Part shown: piece after piece, positions 23,032 through 36,117 of the stretch | Numbering within the stretch: the first letter of the stretch is position 1 | How the letters are laid out: each line of letters starts with the position of its first letter | NCBI RefSeq assembly: GCF_033807715.1 | Contig: NC_084597.1 | Location: forward strand, 7,010,647-7,074,646 | Origin: Cololabis saira | Lineage: Eukaryota > Chordata > Actinopteri > Beloniformes > Belonidae | Length of the DNA stretch: 64,000 nt | Direction of reading: 5' to 3' | Program-made: the position numbers and the translations under genes | Notes under the pieces: generated by a model | What the model saw: only the letters and a program-made list of their open reading frames with translations | What the model was told of the DNA's origin: nothing | Databases searched by the model: none

Positions 23032-23623
23032 CTGGACATCAAACTACAAGTACTTTTAGAATGATGATTGGACCATGAGCTGTCCGACAGAAATGCATCA
23101 CGTCTGACTCTGAAATACTGCCGTGGAAACAAACGCATGAGCTCAGATCTCTTTCCAGACACCACTGTGAGGAAACTGGGCTCATCCCTTCATCCGCAAA
23201 TGAAAGTTAAAAGTCAACCATAAAACTTTACCAAAGACAAAACATAAACAAATAAGATCCAGAAATGCTGCCGGCGTCTCTGGGGATTATTTAAAACTCA
23301 CAGAAATCATTTGAAGTCGATCTACATCCAGATTGCTAAGAAGAAGAGGGACCTCCAGCTTTTTATTAGTGCGGTTTTAGACCCGTCATCCTTCTTGCTG
23401 GGCCGCTTCACTACGAGCGACATGGGTGACTTGCTCATGGATACGTGCGTAGGTTTCAGAGCTACGTCACATTTATGTCGTCAACGTATTTTTCACAGAA
23501 GGAGTTGATTATTTCAGCAAGACAATGCCAGAACTCAGGAGGCATTACAACTGCTGGAAAACTGCCATCCAGACTTCTCACCCATCGATTTATAACAAAG
23601 GAGGCTCCGAAAACAATGAGCAA
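23032..23623. other. No recognised feature
   Basis: About 600 bp between a hAT and an L1 insertion; no domain or repeat boundary seen. Confidence 0.4.
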
Positions 23624-24345
23624 AGGAAAATGTTACTTAGAAATAATTCATTCTTTTTTTCTTTTTTTTTTTCCAATATATTTTTATTTCACAAAAGAAA
23701 GACAATCACAAACATCCTAAATGACAGTAGATCTTACAATTTTCTCTTGTGCACACAAGCCAAATCTCGCTTACAACCCACCCACCCCAAAAAAACACAA
23801 AAACATACACACAAAATAAATAAAAATAAATAAACTGGTAAAAAAAAAAAAAAAAGTAACAGTAGGGGCATCAAAACTCGAATACCTACAGATACATAAG
23901 ATACATAAAGTAAATGACAGCAATAAAACAGCAATCAGCGTACAATGAAGTTTACAGTGAATGAAGCTCTAAGCCAGAAAATAATGGGAACCAAAATTCT
24001 TGAAAAAGATGCCACGGTTATATTTTTCCAATGTTAGCTTTTCTAATGGTAGAAATGCTGTGTTTTGGTCTATGAAAGTCTTAAAAGATGGAGGGGAATC
24101 ATTCTTCCAAAATAAAAGTATACATTTTTTTGCAAAGTAAGTTATCAAAATTAATATCCTGCATTTTTTGTTATGTAGTTGTAAATTATATGTGTCATTT
24201 AATAAATATAAACTACTGCTTAAATCAAATGTTTTGTCCAGGATTAGTTGTGTTAGGGAATTAATTGAATTCCAATAATTTTGTAAGCGGTCACATTCCC
24301 AGAACATATGCATAGGAAAATGTTACTTAGAAATAATTCATTCTT
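23624..24345 (-). mobile_element. 5'-truncated L1-type LINE with 32-bp TSD
   Basis: AGGAAAATGTTACTTAGAAA begins a 32-bp sequence at 23624-23655 that is repeated exactly at 24314-24345. The block between starts with poly-T (the minus-strand poly-A tail) and ends in the carboxy part of an L1 ORF2. The long perfect TSD and poly-A are diagnostic of L1-style retrotransposition. The perfect TSD suggests a fairly recent event. Confidence 0.9.
23969..24313 (-). pseudogene. L1 ORF2 C-terminal fragment
   Basis: The minus-strand frame starts MHMFWECDRLQNYWNSI, the His-x-FW-x-C block found in the zinc-knuckle-like carboxy domain of L1 ORF2, and continues with KCILLFWKNDSPPSFKTFI. Polymerase and endonuclease were lost by 5' truncation at insertion. 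The frame is open to its natural-looking stop. Confidence 0.75.
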
Positions 24346-25245
24346 AGGACCTGATTTACTAAGATCCTAAATAAAGAGTACTAAATTGCGTGTGCACTGA
24401 AAAAGTTTGCACGTGCTGTTGTTGTGTGTTTTGCGGGTGATCAACTAAGAATGCTTGCGCAATTGATAACAGGTGCAAACCTCAGTATTTAAATGAGTGT
24501 TGCGTGTCTTACGGTTTGCGCCATGGAGAGTCTGGATGGAAAGCAGGATAGTCGCAAGCGCAAAATGAAATTTGACGAGTTGGAGTTAGAGATATTAGTG
24601 GAAGAGGCAAATAAACACATTCATGAACTACAGCAAAGACATTTAAACATTACCAAAAGAAACGCAATATGGGAGAAAATCTGCGATAGAATAAATGCAG
24701 TTGGTAAGACAAAAAGAACGGCAGATGAGGTTAAAAGAAGGTGACAAGATATAAGGCGAAGAACTAAAGAAAAAGTGGCCTTTAATAAAACTTGTGCAAC
24801 CATTTTTAAAACAGCATGCAGCAGAATAAAGACTCTCTCTCTGTGTATTCTTTGATTTTGGCGATGTCGCCTCCTTGCCACAATAACAGCAGCCATCGGT
24901 GCGTAATGCTGGGCAGATTAGCACCTTCCTTTTGAACGTATTAAATACAGACGCAATCACAATCCCCGCAATAACTTTCAGGCTTGGTAAGTCTCATTTC
25001 GTGTGGTAAATGAACCTATTTGCATTTTCCCCTCCCAGTATTTAGCGCTTTCTGGCGGGTACGCCCCATATTGATTATTCATCAGGGCAAAAGTACTAAA
25101 TGAACAGCGTGTGCTATTTTGCTCATTTGAGAGGCGCAGTCCTCTTTGCACGCTGTTAGTAGATCAGCTTGCACATTGGTTTGCGGGTGATGTCAAGTTT
25201 GCACACGTTTTTACGCACGCAGACCTTTAGTAAATCAGGCCCTAA
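24344..25245 (+). mobile_element. Non-autonomous Harbinger with Myb-like gene, copy 2
   Basis: GGACCTGATTTACTAAG (24347) and TTTAGTAAATCAGGCCC (to 25242) are the ends of an 896-bp element. It is flanked by TTA on the left and TAA on the right, so its TSD is altered or the boundary shifted. The left end abuts the L1 TSD copy. It matches 61180-62076 over its whole length. No DDE transposase gene is present. Confidence 0.88.
24523..24744 (+). pseudogene. Harbinger Myb/SANT-like protein, truncated by stop
   Basis: ATG 24523 opens a frame nearly identical to the 61357 gene. A TGG codon of that copy (RRWQDI) is TGA here at 24742-24744, so the product ends at residue 73 in the DNA-binding domain. 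Downstream sequence still matches the sister copy in frame. Only a few residues differ before the stop (for example H for N in LQQRHLN and K for E in IWEKI). Confidence 0.85.
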
Positions 25246-25505
25246 ATGTTTTCCTGACTCACTCTTGATGCTTGATCAGCAATTTTTCACCTCCCTCCGC
25301 TGGAACACTTTCGGCGCTATTGCTCCTCCGAGCCGTCGCTGTACGGATTAAAAGGCTGCAGCTATCTGTGGGCAGAAGGCGTGTGCAGGTTATCAAGCGC
25401 ATGTTTACCCTCTGGCCTGGTGCCCTCGCCGTTTCATTCACAATCTCAAACGGTGTCTCCGCGCCTCGCCGAACTGGTTCTGACGTCGCACAGCGTCATA
25501 TTTAA

Positions 25506-26005
25506 GGCAAGGCAAGTTTATTTGTATAGCACAATTCAACACAAAGTAATTCAAAGGGCTTTACATCACCATTAAAAGCAGCAAGACACAATTAAACAGT
25601 AGATAACAAATAAAATGATAAGAAAATGATAAGAAAAGAAGTAAAATAATAAAAAGCACAAGTTGATAAAAAGTAAGGGCAGTAGATCCAGCAGGTACAT
25701 CTCATTCTTACAATAATAAGAATTACGTTTCTATATGTCAAATTGTACAAAGACCAGGTCAAATACAGTATTACAAAAGTAATCTGTGCCGATTCGTGCG
25801 GTGAATCAGACCAATTTGACAATTCTACGTCACAATGGCTGTATTCAGGGCTCATCCATAACTGCGTGGTTTTCAAAAATCATAAGTATTTAATTTAAGA
25901 GTACGTTTAAATAACAAATAAAATGATAAGAAAAGAGGTCAAATAATAAAAAGCTCAAGTTGTTAAAAATAAGGGCAGTAGAGTCCAGCAGGTAAGTATT
26001 TAATT
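25506..26005 (-). mobile_element. LINE 3' tail remnant with internal duplication
   Basis: GGCAAGGCAAGTTTATTTGT followed by ATAGCAC...AATTCAAAGGGCTTTACA is a common minus-strand 3' end of teleost LINEs. An AACAAATAAAATGATAAGAA to GGGCAGTAGA block occurs twice (25606-25690 and 25915-25992). The GGTGAATCAGACCAATTTGA part between the copies is unassigned. Confidence 0.6.
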
Positions 26006-26081
26006 TAACAGTAATGTTTTTAGGCCTGATTTAAAGGAGCTACAGTTGGAGCAGAATAACTGAGAGCAGATTTCACATCCC

Positions 26082-27110
26082 TGATCCCCAGAGGTGTCAA
26101 GTAACAAAGTACAAATACTTTGTTACCTTACTTAAGTAGAAATTTTAGTTATCTATACTTCACTGGAGTAATTATTTTTCAGACGACTTTTTACTTTTAC
26201 TCCTTACATTTTCACACAATTATCTGTACTTTTTACTCCTTACATTTTAAAAACAGCCTTGTTACTCTATTTCATTTGGGCCTTTAATAAAAACTATCCA
26301 GTTAAATTGCTCCATCCGGATAGAGTGAATTTGGTTGTGGTTGTTTCAGATGTTCTTGTCCAGTTTTGTTCTTACATCCGTTCCCTCAGATTCCTGCAAC
26401 TAAACTTGGATGTACATTCCAATAAAGGTTAGGATAAATGATAACATGCCTCTGAAGTTTGACTTTTTGCACCATTACAATACTTATAGGCAACTAGTCA
26501 TCATATCTGCTGCTCTCTGAAACACATGTTAATGCTCAATAGTACACATATATGGTTCTTTAATATATTTACATTATACTAAGATACATTCATTTTCAAT
26601 GGCTTTTGTCCTTAATGGCTTTTTCCCCCTTACATTACTTTTACTTTTATACTTTAAATAGTTTTGAAACCAGTACTTTTATACTTTTATTTGAGTAAAA
26701 AACTTGAGTTGATACTTCAACTTCTACAGGAGTATTTTTAAACTCTAGTATCTATACTTTTACCTGAGTAATGAATGTGAATAATGAATGAATGAATGAA
26801 AAACTTTATTTCGAACATGCTAAAAAATATATTTTTAAACCAAAGAACAATAGTTAAATAATAATCATGATAAATACAGTATAATACAAATCATAACAAT
26901 CATAAACAAAAACATGCCTCACTGGCTTTTTTTTTTTTTTTTTTTTTCTTTTTCTTTTTTTTTTCCTTTTTTGCATGCTCGAAATGGAGCAGGGAGAAGT
27001 TAAAAAAACTTATTTAGCCCTGCCCCGGTTATTTACAACACAAAATATAATTCGCCACCCTAAATTAAGCCGTATAATACGTAATACTGAAGACACCTCT
27101 GCTGATCCCC
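26082..27110 (+). mobile_element. hAT element of the AGAGGTGTCAAG family, copy 2
   Basis: TGATCCCC at 26082-26089 and 27103-27110 flank AGAGGTGTCAAGTAAC...GACACCTCTGC. Colinear with 6192, 32381 (inverted) and 54028 (inverted). A minus-strand LINE 3' end is inserted near its right terminus. Confidence 0.92.
26782..27085 (-). mobile_element. LINE 3' end inserted in hAT
   Basis: An ATGAATGAATGA tail, AACTTTATTTCGAACATGC, a poly-T/C tract and CTCGAAATGGAGCAGGGAGA then TTATTTAGCCCTGCCCC form the minus-strand 3' UTR of the same LINE style as 37620-37990. The hAT sequence GTGAATACTGAAGACACC is split by it, with a short ambiguous AATA duplication. Confidence 0.7.
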
Positions 27111-28093
27111 AATTCCACACCTCAAACAGGTTGTACATTGGCACCAGGTGACACTGATCATGTGATATTTTATGAGTGTTAATGCAGTGTAGTGTTAGTG
27201 TTAGTGTAATATTTTTACAGGCTCTATTAAATGTGATATTATTGCCTCATTTGTTGTGTTGTGAAGGAGTGAATGGGGTTGTGATGGTGACCTAATCCTG
27301 CAGAGACTCGGTGGAAAAACCCTCCATGTTTCCTTTACACAAACTTCTCCAACTCTCCTCCACACCTGAGATTTTCCATCACAACCTGTCTCCGGATTAA
27401 TTTACTCTCACAACAACAGCAGCCGTGATGCAGGCGATAATGCCGGTATAATAGTAATGGAATAGTACGTTGAGGTATGCAGCGGCCGCCTACGCACACG
27501 CAGGAGTGACTCACGGGGCCAGGAGGGTCCTCCCTCCACAACTCTGTGGTGAAATATTTAAATAGTGAGGAGAAACAAAACTGGTTTGGCAGACAAGTTG
27601 CAGCACCTGGATTTTTCTGCTGTGAAGATCGTGGTGCTCCAATAATGAATAGTGGTTTTAGGAAGCGATCAATTCAACTGAGTGTGGGATCCAGGGTTCG
27701 GCTTGTTGTCTGATCTGGGCAAAAAAACGATGCTGTTAATCTATCGATGATGTTTCTGTGGCATGTTGTTTTTACTTTTTAATTTTTTCAAGTTTTTTTA
27801 TGTTTCTGTCACTAAAAAAATTTCATTTCTGCATTTCAACACTGATAATAATAGTTGGTGAAACCCCTGGTTCCCAGCAGGTGCAGAAACACAACGACCC
27901 CAAAACTTCTAAACTGAATAAAAAAGTGTTTAAATATATGAAAAAACTAAATGCTTTGATTTAAAGTTTAAAGTGCTTTAATAGCATTGAACTTGCATGA
28001 CTGTACAGACAGACAACCATGTAGCAACTGAAATAGCCTCCTATGCTACGTATGTCCACATCAGCCCAGATGTAATATAGCCTACAGGTGAAG
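27111..28093. other. No recognised feature
   Basis: About 1 kb of apparently low-copy sequence, with a TAGTGTTAGTGT run near 27190-27205. No coding exon is supported. Confidence 0.4.
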
Positions 28094-28769
28094 AATATGG
28101 TGTAAAAGTTAACTTATTTCAATAATTCAACTAGAATATGGTGTAAAAGTTAATTTATTTCAATAATTCAACTAGAATATGGTGTAAAAGTTAACTTATT
28201 TCAATAATTCAACTAGAATATGGTGTAAAAGTTAATTTATTTCAATAATTCAACTAGAATATGGTGTAAAAGTTAATTTATTTCAATAATTCAACTAGAA
28301 TATGGTGTAAAAGTTAATTTATTTCAATAATTCAACTAGAATATGGTGTAAAAGTTAACTTATTTCAATAATTCAACTAGAATATGGTGTAAAAGTTAAT
28401 TTATTTGAATAATTCAACTAGAATATGGTCTAAAAGTTAATTTATTTCAATAATTCAACTAGAATATGGTGTAAAAGTTAATTTATTTCAATAATTCAAC
28501 TAGAATATGGTGTAAAAGTTAATTTATTTCAATAATTCAACTAGAATATGGTGTAAAAGTTAATTTATTTCAATAATTCAACTAGAATATGGTGTAAAAG
28601 TTAATTTATTTGAATAATTCAACTAGAATATGGTCTAAAAGTTAATTTATTTCAATAATTCAACTAGAATATGGTGTAAAAGTTAATTTATTTCAATAAT
28701 TCAACTAGAATATGGTGTAAAAGTTAATTTATTTCAATAATTCAACTAGAATATGGTGTAAAAGTTAAT
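28094..28769. repeat. 41-bp minisatellite, about 16.5 copies
   Basis: The unit starts AATATGGTGTAAAAGTTAAT and ends TTCAATAATTCAACTAG. Copies are nearly identical. A variant with G in TTATTTGAAT and C in GGTCTAAAAG occurs twice, the G at 28407 and 28612, exactly five units (205 bp) apart, which shows a block duplication of five units. Confidence 0.95.
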
Positions 28770-29316
28770 GAAAATACGGTACAAATCGTGTCCCGTATTA
28801 GTTCAATACGGGACGCAACATTTTTTTCTCAAATAAAGGACAATTCCGTATTTTACGGAATTGTTCTTTTTTTCCTTTTTTTCTTTTTTTCTTCCTTTTT
28901 CCTTTCCTTTTTAATCTCGACATTTCGACTTTTTTCTCGAAATTTTGACTTTTTTCTCGACATTTCAACTTTTTTTTCGACATTTCGACTTCTTTCTCAA
29001 CATTTCGACTTTTTTCATGAAATTTTGACTATTTCCTCGACATTTCGACTTTTTTCTCGAAATCTTGACTTTTTTCTCGAAATTTCGACTTTTTTCTCGA
29101 AATCTTGACTTTTTTCTCGACATTTCAACTTTTTTCTCGAAGTGCATAATGAAAAAAAAAAAATCTCCTCCCAGTTATAACTAATATAGAAACATGCAGC
29201 ATGTGTTGCCTTCATTCTAAAGCTTAGACAAGACTTTTCATTTTTTGCGGCTCCAGACATATTTGTTTTTTTGGTCCAATATGGCTCTTGCAACGTTTTT
29301 CTGTCCTAGACTAATA
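28770..29316. mobile_element. Partial DNA element with (CGACATTTCGACTTTTTTCT)n core
   Basis: An ACGGTACAAATCGTGTCCCG start with a small palindrome (GTCCCGTATT...AATACGGGAC) is followed by the same 20-bp-unit array and TTATAACTAATATAGAAACA segment as 14990-15358. Beyond TTTTTTGCGGCTCC it continues AGACATATTTG...GGCTCTTGCAACG. It is probably the right half of a CAGGGGTCGGCAAC-type hAT; no TSD was found. Confidence 0.6.
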
Positions 29317-30024
29317 GGTTGCATTAACCTGTGAGGTTTTATAGATTTAAACCTGTAATAAAACAGGTTTGGTTTATAACTACGAGGTAAGTCAGTCATT
29401 GTTGCTACTGGAAGAAGCGGCGTGCTCGGGCAAGATCACGTCTGATAATGGGGGAAGGAATGACATAAAGAGATGATCCTGGTGGGAGAAGAAAAAAATC
29501 ACAAGTTTGAGTTAAATCTCAAAGTGTCGCGTCGCTGATGGAGAAATCAATTGAACACACATACTATGACAAAGTCTCTGCGGTTAATGTGTAATGATGC
29601 AACAAAAGCCTTTGTGTTTGAGCGCCTGGAGATGTCTTGGAGCAGTCAAAGCAGGACGTTAACCCGCCACTTGTCCTGGATGTTTTCAGTAAGCAGAGGA
29701 GACGGAAATGATCTAATTGACATTTGCTTTTCCAAAGTACATCTTGCATCTCCTGCGGTGGGTCTTCACCCTGCACAGACACTGTAACTGAGCCTCTGCT
29801 ATAATCATTTATAATGATATATTTCCGTCTAACATTTGTACTTTGTGTTTAGTTACAAACTCTCTCGTTCCAGCCCCGAGCTGCAACCTTTATCTGTGGA
29901 TGATCAATGAATCTCTCACATTTATTTTCAAGTCTCATCTATTATAAATTTGAGTTTTTCCTTTCACATTGATGAGGTCGTCTGTGCTGATTCCCCACCA
30001 GGATTGTTGAATGGGAAACTTCAC
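29317..30024. other. No recognised feature
   Basis: About 700 bp of mixed sequence, candidate low-copy DNA, before a large foldback element. Confidence 0.4.
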
Positions 30025-30832
30025 TCTTTTACGACGGAGTATTAGGGCCAAACTAAGACAAAAAAAAATTGGAAATTACGAGAATAAAGTCATAATATAA
30101 TGAGAATAAAGTCGTAAATTTACCAGAATAAAGTCGTAAAATTACGAGAATAAAGTCGTAACATTACGAGAATAAAGTCGTAATGTTGCAAGAATAAAGT
30201 CGTAAAATTACGAGAATAAAGTCATAATGTGAGAATAAAGTCGTAATAGAATAAAGTCGTAATATTACGAGAATAAAGTCGTAATGTTGCAAGAATAAAG
30301 TCGTAATATTATGAGAATAAAGTCGTAACATTACGAGAATAAAGTCGTAATGTTGTGAGAATAAAGTCGTAATAGAATAAAGTCGTAATATTACGAGAAT
30401 AAAGTCGTAAAATTACGAGAATAAAGTCGTAACATTACGAGAATAAAGTCGTAACATTACGAGAATAAAGTCGTAAAATTCCGAGATTAAAGTCGTAAAA
30501 TTCCGAGAATAAAGTTGTAATGAATAAAGTGGTAATTTATGAGAATAAAGTCATAATATTATGAAAATAAAGTGGTAATTTATGAGAACTGTAACAGGAA
30601 GAGCATCTTCTCCCTGTGTTAAAATGAAGAATATTGAGCATCTTGTGAAGTTATATTTATATATTTATAATATATTACAACTTTATTCTCGTAATATTAC
30701 GACTTTATTCTCGTAATATTATGACTTTATTCTCATAATTTTACGACTTTATTCTCATTACACTATGACTTTATTCTCGTAATTTCCTTTTTTTGTTTTT
30801 TTGTTTGGCCCTAATACTCCGTCGTACTCTTT
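30025..30832. mobile_element. Large foldback, TATTAGGGCC family, copy 1 (796 bp)
   Basis: TACGACGGAGTATTAGGGCC at 30031 and its complement ending at 30826. The left arm is a tandem series of about 21-bp units around TTACGAGAATAAAGTCGTAA; the right arm holds complements such as TTACGACTTTATTCTCGTAA. CTCTTT flanks both sides (30025-30030, 30827-30832), extendable to ACTCTTT. No open reading frame. Relatives at 35263, 55894 and 22482 share the terminus and the 6-bp duplication. Confidence 0.9.
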
Positions 30833-30990
30833 ATAGCTGCGAGTGCAACGTCTGAATTGTTTCTAGAGAAAGACCAGGTTCCTCCGAGTTACCTGGTTTG
30901 TTTGGTTTGGTTTTGATTAACTTTAGTTTTTGCAGCATGAATAAAATAAAATAGAAATAATCCACATAGTTTCTTCTTTTGTGTAGATAT

Positions 30991-31700
30991 ACCCAGTACT
31001 GGAGTTGAGGGGGGATGAAATAAAAACGGTCAGAATCATCCCTCCTTTCCATCCCTTATGTCATTTCATCAATGAATGTGGTTTTACTGCTATTTCAACA
31101 TTTAGAGTCATCACCAGAAAAATAACACCAGAAAAATAACTTATTTGACAATTTTCACCTGTTTCAAGTAAATTTTCACTTGAAATAAGTAGAAAAATCT
31201 GCCAGTGGGACAAGATTTATCTTCTCATTACAAGCAATAAAATCTTGTTCCGCATGCAGATTTTGCATGAAACTGTTAGATGAAACAGGTGAAAATTGTT
31301 GTTTTTTCCAGTGATGAGTCTTGTTTTAAGTGTAATGAGATTTTTTTACTAAAATGAGACATTTTAACTAGAAATAAGACAAATATTCTTGTTAATATCT
31401 AGAGTTTTTGCAGTGATCCATGTTACTTATCCTGTGAAGGACAGAGTCACATTGATAAGTTCAGAAAAGTGTTTTTTATTGTTGTGTTTTGATGTATTTG
31501 ATGTAAGCCCAGTGGATATTTAAAGCTTACAGAAGGCTGCATTTAACTGCTGCTATGTCATTCCTGCAGTATTTCTGCAGCTGTTTTGGTTTGTGATATA
31601 TATTTTATTATTTATAATCAGCACAAATTATCTGTCCCCATATGATAAAATCCACCATCCCCCCTGATTTTATTTTTTTTTTTACAACTCGAGTACTGGA
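30991..31700 (-). mobile_element. Non-autonomous TIR DNA element, copy 2
   Basis: Inverted copy of the 421-1160 element: ACCCAGTACTGGAGTTG at the left, CAACTCGAGTACTGGA at the right, again flanked by TAT. The internal CTGTTTCAAGTAAATTTTCA foldback is conserved. Confidence 0.85.
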
Positions 31701-32372
31701 TATGCCTGTGAACATGATGGAGATGCTCATACTGTTGCTCACAGGTGATATTTGTGATTAATGTGAGATTAGACAGTATAAATCAAGCGAACTAGATAAA
31801 TCACATTATTCTTATATCATGTGACCGGGACAGTTTACATTTGTCAGGTCATTGGAGATTTGGTGACAGATGGAAACTGCTCAATATCACTTTTCTACCT
31901 TCTTTAATTTATTGGACAGGAAAACGTCTATTTTTTTCATGAGTAGCTTTTGATGATGACTTCTTCTTCAGTTAAACCAAAAAATTATTTAATTATAAAT
32001 CAACATTGTAAAGACTGTTTGCCATTGATTGGTCCATTTGACACCTAAGCCCCGCCCCCTCTCACCTGAGGGGGCGGAGCTCACACAGAAAATCCAGGTT
32101 AATTAACAAACACATAATCAAACACAGAATGTAAATACATGCAGGAAAACCTAAATACAGCTCCTAAAATAGGCGCTATGGCTGATTATCAGGGAGTTTT
32201 TTGACAGGATGTTTATTTGTTTTTTACGTATTTTATGTTCCAAACAGCTTGATAGAGGCCAAATGAATCAACGAGCTGTGAAAGTGTAAAAGTTTACCTG
32301 CCATAGGAGAAAATCAACGTCCTGCTCTTCAGCCAGAGCTGCAGATACGGCTGTAAAACCTTATTTTTGTTG
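31701..32372. other. No recognised feature
   Basis: About 670 bp, with a small GC-rich inverted repeat (CCGCCCCCTCTC...GAGGGGGCGG) at 32048-32077. No exon is supported. Confidence 0.4.
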
Positions 32373-33101
32373 TCAGATATCAGAGGTGTCTTCAGTATTC
32401 ACATTCATTACTCAGGTAGAAGTATAGATACTAGAGTTTAAAAATACTCCTGTAGAAGTTGAAGTATCATCTCAAGTTTTTTACTCAAGTAAAAGTATAA
32501 AAGTACTGGTTTCAAAACTACTTAAAGTATAAAAGTAAAAGTAATGTAAGGGAGAAAAAAGCCATTAAGGACAAAAGCCATTGAAAATGAATGTATCTTA
32601 GTATAATGTAAATATATTAAAGAAGCATATATGTGTACTATTGAGCATTAACATGTGTTTCAGAGAGCAGCAGATATGAGGACTAGTTGCCTATAAGTAT
32701 TGAAATGGTGCAAAAAGTCAAACTTCAGAGGCATGTTATCATTTATCCTAACCTTTATTGGAATTTACATCCAAGTTTAGTTGCAGGAATCTGAGGGAAC
32801 GGATGTAAGAACAAAACTGGACAAGAACATCTGAAACAACCACAACCAAATTCACTCTATCCGGATGGAGCAATTTAACTGGATAGTTTTTATTTAAAGG
32901 CCGAAATGAAATAGAGTAACGAGGCTGTTTTTAAAATGTAAGGAGTAAAAAGTACAGATAATTTGCTTGAAAATGTAAGGAGTAAAAGTAAAAAGTAATC
33001 TGAAAAATAATTACTCCAGTGAAGTATAGATAACCAACATTTCTACTTAAGTAAGGTAACAAAGTATTTGTACTTTGTTACTTGACACCTCTGTCAGATA
33101 T
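32373..33101 (-). mobile_element. hAT element of the AGAGGTGTCAAG family, copy 3
   Basis: A perfect TCAGATAT TSD (32373-32380, 33094-33101) surrounds CAGAGGTGTCTTCAG...GTTACTTGACACCTCTG. At 713 bp it is the cleanest uninterrupted copy and serves as reference for the interrupted ones. Confidence 0.93.
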
Positions 33102-33421
33102 GGACTACGAACAACAGGAATAGCAAAGTTTCAAGTAGAAGGTCGACTCGGAGAGTGGAAGATAAGAAATGGCACTAACCCAAATCCATCCTTTAATTCC
33201 CTCTGTATCAAGGCCGCGCTCATATTCTTCACAGCCAATCTTAAAGTGGAAGATGAGCAGCAGCTAAAATAGCCCGACATGCTCCGTGGTGGTTCCCGTC
33301 TCAATGACACGGGAGGGAACCTGACACTGTCATCAACAATGCTCTGCTCTTCTATTCATACATCTGTTTTCAGCCGCACGCAGAACCAGGAAACGGGGAT
33401 CGTCACGGCTCCTGGGTACGT
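33102..33421. other. No recognised feature
   Basis: 320 bp with no exon or repeat supported. Confidence 0.4.
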
Positions 33422-34434
<1,013 letters not shown>

Positions 34435-35256
34435 ACAAACCCCCGGCCCTCGTGACACCTTCACTCACAACAGGTTCACAAACTGTTGATTGTTCGCTCG
34501 TCGCGTCATCGTCAGACTTTGGAGCGGCTCATGCACTTGTTTGCTCTTTTGCAGGAAGGAGCCCTTAAACTATTTAACAAGAAAATACATGGCTGTTCTT
34601 GAAATAGCAAACACCCCCCTCCCCCCTACTCTTGCTGTACTTGAAGGTGTCGACACTGATCCAGATGCCTCCAAAACAAACAAAAATTGTATTTTTCCCC
34701 TTCGCCTTCATAATGGAGCCGTGTGCAAGCATGTCCGTGCATTTGCTTACATGTTTTTTTTTTTGCGTGCCCACATCCTTCTTTCTGTTTCTGCAGTCAC
34801 ATAACATGTCGACGGCGTCGTCCCCTGCATCACATTTTCCCTGGCACACGTGCATCCAGCTCACGTCTGCTACGTATGTGAGCAGGCATACATTCTGCAG
34901 CTTGGCATACGTTCCCGAAATGGAAAAAGTCCAATCACACGCACTCGCCCGCTCATCGACAACCTGGACAGCATCCACTCTGGCTGTAAGGCCTATAAAC
35001 CCTCGCGGGGTAAGAGGTCACATAGTTGGAGTGAGTCACCGAGTTCTCTTAAAAAAGCCTGGATGGCGGAGGTATTGTCGGAAAAGCACACAGGGCTTAT
35101 TATGCTCATGTACTGAAACATTGAGGGCAATTATAAAAAAAAAATCATGATAATGTGTCAGCCATAAATCGTTCACCTGAAAAATGAAAGAAAAAAAAAA
35201 CATTAACAGTGCCATGTAATTATCTCTGTTTTAATATTTGCTGTAAAATGTATGCA
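34435..35256. other. No recognised feature
   Basis: About 800 bp of apparently low-copy sequence. Overlapping short frames on both strands show no domain. A transcribed exon cannot be excluded. Confidence 0.4.
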
Positions 35257-36117
35257 TAAAAGTACGACGGAGTATTAGGGCCAAACCAAGACAAAAAAAA
35301 GGAAATTACGAGAATAAAGTCATAATAATATGAGAATAAAGTTGTATAATTACGAGAATAAAGTCGTAATATTACGAGAATAAAGTCGTAATATTTTGAG
35401 AATAAAGTCGTAATATTACGAGAATAAATTCGTAATATTAAATATATTATAAATATATAAATATAACTTCACAAGATGCTCAATATTCCTAATTTTAACA
35501 CAGGGAGAAGATGCTCTTCCTGTTAGAGTTCTCATAAATGATATTTTCATAATATTACGACTTTATTCTCATAAATTACGACTTTATTCTCGTAATGTTA
35601 CGACTTTATTCTCGTAATGTTACGACTTTATTCTCGTAATGTTACGACTTTATTCTCGTAATGTTACGACTTTATTCTATTACGACTTTATTTTCGCAAC
35701 ATTATGACTTTATTCTCAAAATATTACGACTTTATTCTCGTAATTATACAACTTTATTCTCATAATATTACGACTTTATTCTCATAATATTACGACTTTA
35801 TTCTATTACGACTTTATTTTCGCAACATTATGACTTTATTCTCAAAATATTACGACTTTATTCTCGTAATATTATGACTTTATTCTCAAAATATTACGAC
35901 GTTATTCTCGTAATATTATGACTTTATTCTCAAAATATTACGACTTTATTCTCGTAATATTATGACTTTATTCTCAAAATATTACGACTTTATTCTCGTA
36001 ATATTATGACTTTATTCTCGTAATTATACAACTTTATTCTCATATTATTATGACTTTATTCTCGTAATTTCCTTTTTTTTTGTCTTAGTTTGGCCCTAAT
36101 ACTCCGTCGTATAAAAG
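35257..36117. mobile_element. Large foldback, TATTAGGGCC family, copy 2 (849 bp)
   Basis: TACGACGGAGTATTAGGGCC at 35263 to the complement ending at 36111, flanked by TAAAAG on both sides (35257-35262, 36112-36117), extendable to ATAAAAG. The arms have the same ACGAGAATAAAGTCGTAATA units; here the right arm is much longer than the left. Confidence 0.9.

Noticed and set aside
24621..24960. Minus-strand frames of 91-105 residues in the Harbinger copies (also 61455-61794)
   Set aside because: They recur in both copies only because the DNA is duplicated; they oppose the Myb-like gene and show no domain.
28094..28769. CRISPR-like array
   Set aside because: The units are uniform 41-bp tandem repeats without variable spacers, and the DNA is from an animal genome.
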